DNA from: Methanothermobacter sp. MT-2
GTDB taxonomy: Archaea > Methanobacteriota > Methanobacteria > Methanobacteriales > DSM-23052
Assembly: GCA_003584625.1 (NCBI GenBank)
Contig: AP017647.1
Span: 792,603-856,602, forward strand
Length of the DNA: 64,000 nt
Reading direction: 5' to 3'
Shown here: positions 58,893-64,000 of the stretch, piece after piece
Numbering within the stretch: position 1 is the stretch's first letter
Layout of the letters: each line of letters opens with the position of its first letter
Program-made: the position numbers and the translations under genes
The notes under the pieces: generated by a model
Database searches by the model: none
Seen by the model: only the letters and a program-made list of their open reading frames with translations
Told to the model about the DNA's origin: nothing

Positions 58893-59030
58893 TTGCAGTC
58901 TTGTTCCTTAACGAGAGGAGCATAGGATCCAAGACCGAGCCGAGAAGGGTCCCATAGGCGTGAAACCATAAGGTGAACGCCCAAACCCTTGGAAGCTTCC
59001 ACGCGTAAAACATGTGCACATATGATGAAT
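58893..59030 (+). ncRNA. Structured RNA, family member 5 (class B), upstream of tRNA-Val
   Basis: It starts TGCAGTC like member 3 and holds GTTCCT/AGGAGC (58903-58908 with 58916-58921), GTGAAACCATAAGGTGAAC (motif shared with member 2) and GCGTG/CACGC (58958-58962 with 59000-59004), with an alternative GGCG/CGCC pairing. tRNA-Val begins about 13 bases after the RNA-like region, so a joint precursor with tRNA-Val and tRNA-Phe is likely. Function is unknown. Confidence 0.6.
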
Positions 59031-59042
59031 AATAATGGTGTG

Positions 59043-59117
59043 GGGCCGGTGGTCTAGGGGTAGGATACCTCCCTGACACGGAGGTGGTCGCGAGTTCGAA
59101 TCTCGTCCGGCCCACCA
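59043..59117 (+). tRNA. tRNA-Val (GAC), CCA encoded
   Basis: Acceptor GGGCCGG pairs with CCGGCCC, the anticodon stem is CCTCC/GGAGG with loop CTGACAC (anticodon GAC), and the T loop is TTCGAAT. The discriminator A59114 is followed by CCA (59115-59117) in the DNA, unlike the other four tRNA genes here. Confidence 0.96.
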
Positions 59118-59118
59118 T

Positions 59119-59192
<74 letters not shown>

Positions 59193-59207
59193 TTAGATAC
59201 TCTAATT

Positions 59208-60476
59208 TTAGGTTGCTGTGAGATATGTGTTAGTCGCCCCATTAATTTTAACTTTTAGGAATGATCCAGGATCTCCTTTTTCTGTTATAACTGGTATATA
59301 AGAGTTTGTCCTTCCTATGAACCCTCCCTTTCTGCCTTTTTCAACTACTAGGATCTCCTGGGATGTTCCCACCAGTTTAATGTTATCTTGTATTGTTATT
59401 TCAGATTTTATCTTTTCTATTATCTTTGAGCGTTTTTTAACGGTGTTGAAGTCTAGTTCTTTGAGTGATGATGATAGTGCCCTTGGCCGATGTTTATACT
59501 TTGATAGGTGGATGAAGTTAGGTTTTATCTCTTTTAAAAGTTTACAAGTGTCTTGGAATGCTTTTTCGTCTTCGGTTGGATATCCAACTATTATATCTGT
59601 TGCAATTGATATTCCAGGTATTTTTTCCCTGAAACTTTCCACTATATGCTTGAAATCTTCTACTGTGTATCCCCGTCCCATATCCTCTAAAATTTTGTTG
59701 TTTCCGCTTTGAACTGGTAAATGGAGGAATTTGTAAATCTTTTCTGATTTGAATGCTTCTATAAGATCTTCTAGTATGTTAAGCACGTTCCTTGGGTGCA
59801 TCATACCCACCCTTATCCTGAAATTTTCCTCTAGGGAGGTTATTTCATTGAGGAGTTCTGGAAGGCTTCTGCCTATGTCCCTACCATAAGCTGCTGTATC
59901 CTGGGCTGTTAATTGCAATTCTTTACAGCCTTCTAGCAGCGCATCCTCTGCTTCTTTTTTTATAGCCTCTATGGGATAGCTTCGTAGTTTTCCCCTGGCA
60001 AAGCGGGTGCAACAATAGCTACATTCCCCAAGACATCCTTCACATAATTGTATTATATGAATGTGGGGATTAAATCTTATCTTAGGCATCCCAGCTTTTC
60101 TTATCAGGGATAATCCCGTCTCTTTTATCCTTTCACCCGCCACGACACGATTGGCCACCTTATATATTCTATGGATTTTATGCGGTCCTATCCAACTTGC
60201 ACTTGGGGCTATCTTCTCCAGTTTTTCAGGGTCTATTTCTATCATGCATCCGGCCACTATCAATGGCTTTGAAGGATAAAGTTCCTGGACTTTTTTTATC
60301 CTGTTGATGACTTTATGTTCTGTGGGATGTTTAACATAGCATGTGTTTATTATGATGAGGTCTGCTTCTTCGATGGTGTCCACTAACCTTATACCATTCT
60401 TTGAGAGTATTCCTGCCATTATTTCAGAGTCGCCTTTGTTAAAAGTGCATCCGAATGTTTCAATGTATGCTCGCAT
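59208..60476 (-). CDS. tRNA t6A methylthiotransferase (MtaB/CDKAL1 type)
   Basis: The 422-residue protein has the N-terminal UPF0004 cysteines (ETFGCTFNKGD, INTCYVKH, VAGCMIEI), the radical-SAM cluster CEGCLGECSYCCTRFARG and a C-terminal TRAM-like domain. It converts t6A37 to ms2t6A in ANN-decoding tRNAs. It lies next to tRNA genes by chance or for dosage; its 3' end is 15 bases from tRNA-Phe. Confidence 0.93.
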   Translation of the reverse strand: MRAYIETFGCTFNKGDSEIMAGILSKNGIRLVDTIEEADLIIINTCYVKHPTEHKVINRIKKVQELYPSKPLIVAGCMIEIDPEKLEKIAPSASWIGPHKIHRIYKVANRVVAGERIKETGLSLIRKAGMPKIRFNPHIHIIQLCEGCLGECSYCCTRFARGKLRSYPIEAIKKEAEDALLEGCKELQLTAQDTAAYGRDIGRSLPELLNEITSLEENFRIRVGMMHPRNVLNILEDLIEAFKSEKIYKFLHLPVQSGNNKILEDMGRGYTVEDFKHIVESFREKIPGISIATDIIVGYPTEDEKAFQDTCKLLKEIKPNFIHLSKYKHRPRALSSSLKELDFNTVKKRSKIIEKIKSEITIQDNIKLVGTSQEILVVEKGRKGGFIGRTNSYIPVITEKGDPGSFLKVKINGATNTYLTAT

Positions 60477-60547
60477 ATTAGATCATCAAAATGATTTTAA
60501 AAAAAGTAGAATCCTATTATACTATACCTTTTATTGGTTATAAAATT

Positions 60548-61192
60548 TTAGAAGTGCCATCCATACTTGCCTATTAGGGGTACGAATGCAACTCCACCGA
60601 GGCTTTTTGTCTTGAAATTGTCCTCTGATAATTTTTCTAATAGGATGAGATCCTGGTAGAATCTGTCGCGTCCAACTGGCACGAGGAGTTTACCCCCAAC
60701 CTTTAGCTGTTTTTTAAGGGGTTCGGGTACTTCGGGAGCTGCTGCGGTTACATAGATCCGATCATATGGCGCTGCCTCCTCCCAACCCTCTGTGCCGTCA
60801 GCGTGTATAACTTTAATTTGTTTGTAATCCTTCAATTTCTCCTTAGCTCTCTTGTACAATGATTCTATACGTTCTATGGTGTAGACTTTCCCTTCTTCAC
60901 CGACTATCTCCGCGACTACTGCTGCATGATATCCGCATCCAGTACCTACCTCCAAGACTTTCATCCCCCTTTCAAGGTCTAGGGCTTCGCACATCATCGC
61001 AACCATATGAGGAGCTGATATAGTTTGACCCTCTCCTATGGGGAGTGGCTGGTCAAGGTAAGCGCTCATTTTCTGGTCTGCTGGGACGAATTTTTCCCTG
61101 GGAACCTTCTCCATGGCCTTTTTAACCTTCTCGGTTTTTATATGGCCTCTGGCCACCAGGTTCTCAACCATTCTTTTTCGTTCTTCTAACAT
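60548..61192 (-). CDS. pcm: Protein-L-isoaspartate O-methyltransferase
   Basis: The 214-residue enzyme has REKFVPADQKMSAYLDQPLPIGEGQTISAPHMVA, then the SAM motif VLEVGTGCGYHAAVVAEIVG and GTEGWEEAAPYDRIYVTAAAPEVP. It repairs isoaspartyl damage, useful at high temperature. Its first base overlaps the last base of the upstream zinc-finger gene. Confidence 0.95.
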   Translation of the reverse strand: MLEERKRMVENLVARGHIKTEKVKKAMEKVPREKFVPADQKMSAYLDQPLPIGEGQTISAPHMVAMMCEALDLERGMKVLEVGTGCGYHAAVVAEIVGEEGKVYTIERIESLYKRAKEKLKDYKQIKVIHADGTEGWEEAAPYDRIYVTAAAPEVPEPLKKQLKVGGKLLVPVGRDRFYQDLILLEKLSEDNFKTKSLGGVAFVPLIGKYGWHF

Positions 61193-61815
61193 TAAGACCC
61201 CGCTTTTATGATGTTGTTAGAAAGGTCAATCCTGTATTTTCCCCTGGTAGGTGATCCGTAGACTCTCTTAATTTTATGGGCTGGTGCAGCACCCCTTTTA
61301 ATGTGTCTATCAGTTGTTTTTATAGATTTCACTTGAAAGATATGGTCTTGAAGTTTGAATGTGTCACCGACTCTGAATGTGAAGTTTCTGTCTAGTTCAA
61401 GTTTCCTTGAGAATACTCTTCCATGTAAATCTATGGACACTCCTATTCTTGCCGGCGCATCTAATGGTATGCCCCATATTGTGCCTAGGTCAAGAGCCTT
61501 GCATTTTTCAACTCTTTTACCATTTTTTAATTCTAGGGATGTTATCTCTATGAGTCTTCCGCTTATGTTTAATGTGTCTCCTATTGCGATTTCCTCATCA
61601 GAGTATAATTTGACCTTGTCTTTCCATGATTTTTCATGTTGGCTTATGATCACTGGATAGTCGAGTGGTTTTGAGATGACTAGTTTTTCTTTGAATGTTG
61701 TGCCGCAATCTTCACATTTTAGAACTAGTCTTTTAACCTTTTTGTATTTTGAATCGGATTCTGTTTTACTTTTCAAAACTTTAAAGGATCTCGAGCCGCA
61801 AATGGGACATCTCAT
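61192..61815 (-). CDS. HVO_0476-family zinc finger protein
   Basis: The 207-residue protein starts MRCPICGSRSFKVL with a second CEDCGTTFKE pair forming a zinc ribbon, followed by a beta-rich region with RLIEITSLELKNGKRVEKCKALDLGTIWGIPLDAPARIGVSID. It matches the pan-archaeal HVO_0476 type of uncharacterised zinc proteins. It lies between the homoaconitase small subunit and pcm. Confidence 0.85.
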   Translation of the reverse strand: MRCPICGSRSFKVLKSKTESDSKYKKVKRLVLKCEDCGTTFKEKLVISKPLDYPVIISQHEKSWKDKVKLYSDEEIAIGDTLNISGRLIEITSLELKNGKRVEKCKALDLGTIWGIPLDAPARIGVSIDLHGRVFSRKLELDRNFTFRVGDTFKLQDHIFQVKSIKTTDRHIKRGAAPAHKIKRVYGSPTRGKYRIDLSNNIIKAGS

Positions 61816-61821
61816 CTCCTA

Positions 61822-62319
61822 TTACCTCATATTCCCATACCTTTTAAGGTAATGTTCCACAAGCCCACCATCTTCTAATATTCCAAGGATGAAATCGTCA
61901 AATGGTCTTATCCTAAAGGTTTCCCTTGTACTTTTGTTTTCTATAATCCCCTTTTCCAAGTCTATTTTGAGGGTGTCACCTTCTTTGGCTTTTATATCAG
62001 CTATTATAACTGGGAGGCCTATGTTAATAGCGTTTCGGTAGAATATTCTCGCGAAGGATTTTGCTATTATTGCTGATATACCTGCATGTTTGAGTGCGCG
62101 GGGTGCTTGTTCCCTTGATGAGCCGCATCCGAAATTTTTACCTGCTACTATTATATCCCCTTTTCTTATTTTATCTGCGAAGTCTGGTCTTATACCTTCC
62201 ATAACGTGACTTGCAAGTTCGTCTAAACTGAAGGTTCTAAGGTATCTTCCAGGTATTATAACATCGGTGTCGATGTTATCTGGGAATTTCCATGTTCTTC
62301 CTTGGATTATCTTATTCAT
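61822..62319 (-). CDS. hacB: Homoaconitase small subunit (coenzyme B pathway), YLRT type
   Basis: The protein (165 residues from ATG 62319) has WKFPDNIDTDVIIPGRYLRTFS, GKNFGCGSSREQAPRAL and FARIFYRNAINIGLPVI, the LeuD/IPM isomerase small-subunit fold. The specificity loop reads YLRT, the form reported for methanogen homoaconitase (AksE-type), whereas isopropylmalate isomerase has YLVY. The enzyme would lengthen 2-oxoacids for 7-mercaptoheptanoylthreonine phosphate. The large subunit is not in view. It overlaps the previous gene end by eight bases (ATGAATAA). Confidence 0.88.
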   Translation of the reverse strand: MNKIIQGRTWKFPDNIDTDVIIPGRYLRTFSLDELASHVMEGIRPDFADKIRKGDIIVAGKNFGCGSSREQAPRALKHAGISAIIAKSFARIFYRNAINIGLPVIIADIKAKEGDTLKIDLEKGIIENKSTRETFRIRPFDDFILGILEDGGLVEHYLKRYGNMR

Positions 62320-63304
62320 ATTTAGCCCCGCTGTTTTGAGCATTTGTTATGAGGGCCATGCCCCCAATGTCTTTTATTGTTTCTTCAGCCGCTTTTAGAA
62401 CGTCTTTGGGGTTTGTGTCTGTGATAGCATAAACTGCTGGTCCGAATGAGCTCATACCAGCGCCTACAGCTCCGCTTGATAACATGTTTTCTATTGTCTT
62501 GTCTATAATTGGATGTTGGAGTTTTCTTTCAACCCTTTTGAATCCTATCCTTTGGATTTCATTTATGGCTTCTCCGAATGAGTCAATGTCTTCTTCGAGG
62601 ACTGATGGCATCATTTTCATCAGGATTATATGGGATAGTCTTTCAACTTCTTTTAGGGGGATTGGACAATATTCTTGGAATATGTTAACCTCTTTTTTAC
62701 CAGATACTACTTTGTCTATCCTTGGAACTGCTACTATGATTTTCCAGTCTTCTGGGAAATCGTATCTGGCTATTACGGGTGGTGGTGATGCCTGGGATGC
62801 TGATGATGGTAGAAAATCTGTTTTTTCCCTTCTATTATGGCCTCCGTCAACTATAAAACCTCCGTATTCAAATGAGGCCACTCCTATCCCTGAAGTCCCT
62901 CCCCTACCAACTATCTTTGCAAGTTCCCATGAGTCCATTTCCATCCCAGATAAACTTGTTATAAGCTTTGCTGTGGCAAGGGAAACCTGAGTCCCTGATC
63001 CCAGACCAGAATGCGCAGGGAAGGTCTTCTCTATAATGAAATCGAATTTTTCAACGTTTTTAAGGCGAGTTAGCGTGTTCTTGGCTGCTTTTTCTATCTT
63101 GGCTGTGTATTCTCTGATGAGTTCTTCTTCAAGGTTTTCTTCGGCGAATATTGTTTTGAATTCTCCATTGGATACTGCTTTTATAATTAGATTGGGTTTT
63201 TTGAGTGTGATGCCAACGCCACCATCAATACGACCCCTTTCACCGTTAAGATCTATTAGGGTTAAATGCAATCTCGAGGATGTTATGATCCTTCCATTCA
63301 TCAT
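62312..63304 (-). CDS. Beta-ribofuranosylaminobenzene 5'-phosphate synthase
   Basis: The 330-residue GHMP-type protein starts GRIITSSRLHLTLIDLNGERGRIDGGVGI and has FPAHSGLGSGTQVSLATAKLI, RGGTSGIGVASFEYGGFIVDGGH and GAVGAGMSSFGPAVYAI. It is the decarboxylating condensation of 4-hydroxybenzoate or pABA-type acid with PRPP, the first committed step of methanopterin. The next gene downstream is the CoB-pathway subunit, so two coenzyme routes are adjacent. Confidence 0.92.
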   Translation of the reverse strand: MMNGRIITSSRLHLTLIDLNGERGRIDGGVGITLKKPNLIIKAVSNGEFKTIFAEENLEEELIREYTAKIEKAAKNTLTRLKNVEKFDFIIEKTFPAHSGLGSGTQVSLATAKLITSLSGMEMDSWELAKIVGRGGTSGIGVASFEYGGFIVDGGHNRREKTDFLPSSASQASPPPVIARYDFPEDWKIIVAVPRIDKVVSGKKEVNIFQEYCPIPLKEVERLSHIILMKMMPSVLEEDIDSFGEAINEIQRIGFKRVERKLQHPIIDKTIENMLSSGAVGAGMSSFGPAVYAITDTNPKDVLKAAEETIKDIGGMALITNAQNSGAKYE

Positions 63305-63312
63305 ATCTCACT

Positions 63313-64000
63313 TTAAGCGGATTTTTCTTTAAATGGTTTGGCGAATTTCCTCTCAACAGATTCCCTGTAGATGGAGTTCATGGTACAGAATGGGATTATA
63401 CGCCCATCAGGCGTGGCATAATGGATCACGCACCTTTTAACCCTGTCAATGTCGAAATTCCATGGGTCCATGAAATGCATGCAAGATATTAGAAGTGTCC
63501 TCTTGTGGAATTCTCCAAGGGCCTTGTATGATCTTTCTTTAAATATTGATATTAATATATTTTTTATATCAATAGACTTTGGGGCCTTTGATGTGTCAAG
63601 GGTTTTAGGGAGTTCTATTGCAGATTTTGCGATCGCCTTAGCCTTCCCAGTTATACCACCCTCTTTAAGATATTGAGTGTCCTTTTCGAGTATCTTGAAG
63701 AATTTATCCACATCAATGAAACGTGTTATAGGTATCATGTGGCTGTTTTCCACGAAGATGTATGTTGCTGTGCCACAATGAGGATGGCAAGTGAATGTGA
63801 CCTGTGGTTCGCCTTCTAATGCAGATACGAAATCTGAGATTGGACAGACAGAAGATGCAGGATAGAAATCATCTATTTTTATCTTGCCATTTGTCTGTTC
63901 CTCGATCAGCCTTTGAAAGTCTGGTATTGTTATCCTCTGTTCCTCAACCTTATTGGCTGGTGTTCTACCAGTAAATGATACTGGTTGGAAGTTAACACCC
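63313..64000 (-). CDS. Radical-SAM enzyme (MJ0619/Tes type), N-terminus beyond window
   Basis: The frame is open to the right edge and reads GVNFQPVSFTGRTPANK, SVCPISDFVSALEG, VTFTCHPHCGTATYIFVE and SHMIPITRFIDVDKFF, ending FAKPFKEKSA. The conserved cysteines and GVxFQPVSFTGR are those of the radical-SAM family with MJ0619 and the tetraether lipid synthase Tes. The SAM cluster itself is outside the window. Reported roles are pterin methylation and tetraether synthesis; here the neighbouring methanopterin gene favours the first, the thermophile context the second. Confidence 0.78.
   Translation of the reverse strand, partial: GVNFQPVSFTGRTPANKVEEQRITIPDFQRLIEEQTNGKIKIDDFYPASSVCPISDFVSALEGEPQVTFTCHPHCGTATYIFVENSHMIPITRFIDVDKFFKILEKDTQYLKEGGITGKAKAIAKSAIELPKTLDTSKAPKSIDIKNILISIFKERSYKALGEFHKRTLLISCMHFMDPWNFDIDRVKRCVIHYATPDGRIIPFCTMNSIYRESVERKFAKPFKEKSA

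Overview
The window is chromosomal DNA of a methanogenic archaeon. Its gene content and order fit the Methanobacteriales, and a Methanothermobacter-type thermophile most closely (inference from remembered gene order and families, not from a search). Supporting genes include a group II thermosome, an archaeal histone, the two-subunit primase PriS/PriL, a separate small C-terminal DNA polymerase B subunit next to ribosomal protein S8e, Hel308, archaeal CCA-adding enzyme, GHMP-type shikimate and pantoate kinases, the AroA'/AroB' shikimate entry pathway, CofH (F420), a homoaconitase-type small subunit (coenzyme B) and beta-RFA-P synthase (methanopterin). Promoters are archaeal TATA boxes of the TTTAAATA type, Shine-Dalgarno sites are GGAGGTGAT-like, GTG and TTG starts are common, and ATA/AGA/AGG codons abound.

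Layout. 1-7.6 kb: left-edge ChlI/ChlD-type AAA-VWA protein, two tandem 51-residue zinc-ribbon proteins, DUF116 and TatD-like genes, then a minus-strand block of a VIT1/CCC1-like protein, HMG-CoA reductase, SucD and an unrecognised gene. 7.6-19.8 kb: AroD, a signal-peptidase-like protein, HtpX with an EF-hand-like loop, a PHP hydrolase, pantoate kinase, the AroA'-AroB' pair, an HprK-like gene whose start codon seems to be lost, ThpR-CCA enzyme, and PriL-PriS. 19.8-25.7 kb: small membrane protein, QueG-like ferredoxin, a decayed 1-kb interval, an acyltransferase-like membrane protein, a structured RNA followed by two tRNA-Gly genes, and HMG-CoA synthase plus thiolase. 25.7-34.6 kb: thermosome, iron-sulfur flavoprotein, and a long minus-strand run from shikimate kinase through chorismate mutase, S17e, LysC, DapA, DapB and Asd to a PAP2 phosphatase and a coiled-coil protein. 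34.9-46.9 kb: thioredoxin-like protein, CbiD, glycosyltransferase, MoaC, Hel308, several conserved methanogen proteins, site-2 protease, Elp3, DeoC and CofH. 47-55.6 kb: histone, rubrerythrin, sensor kinase, tRNA-Lys, DtxR regulator, an AAA ATPase with a membrane partner, HAD phosphatase, PolB small subunit and S8e. 55.6-64 kb: HypE, RDD protein, folate cyclo-ligase-like protein, a pair of paralogous membrane proteins (one frameshifted), tRNA-Val/tRNA-Phe, methylthiotransferase, Pcm, zinc-finger protein, the HacB-like subunit, beta-RFA-P synthase and the C-terminal part of a radical-SAM enzyme.

The most interesting signal is a dispersed family of five structured non-coding RNA loci (about 22.9, 47.0, 53.2, 55.4 and 58.9 kb). 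Each has an upstream TTGC..AAGAC element with a C-run/G-run hairpin, then a strong TATA box, then a 110-145-nt region carrying a conserved GTGAAC motif able to pair with a downstream GTTCAC-like sequence. Two of the five lie directly upstream of tRNA pairs.
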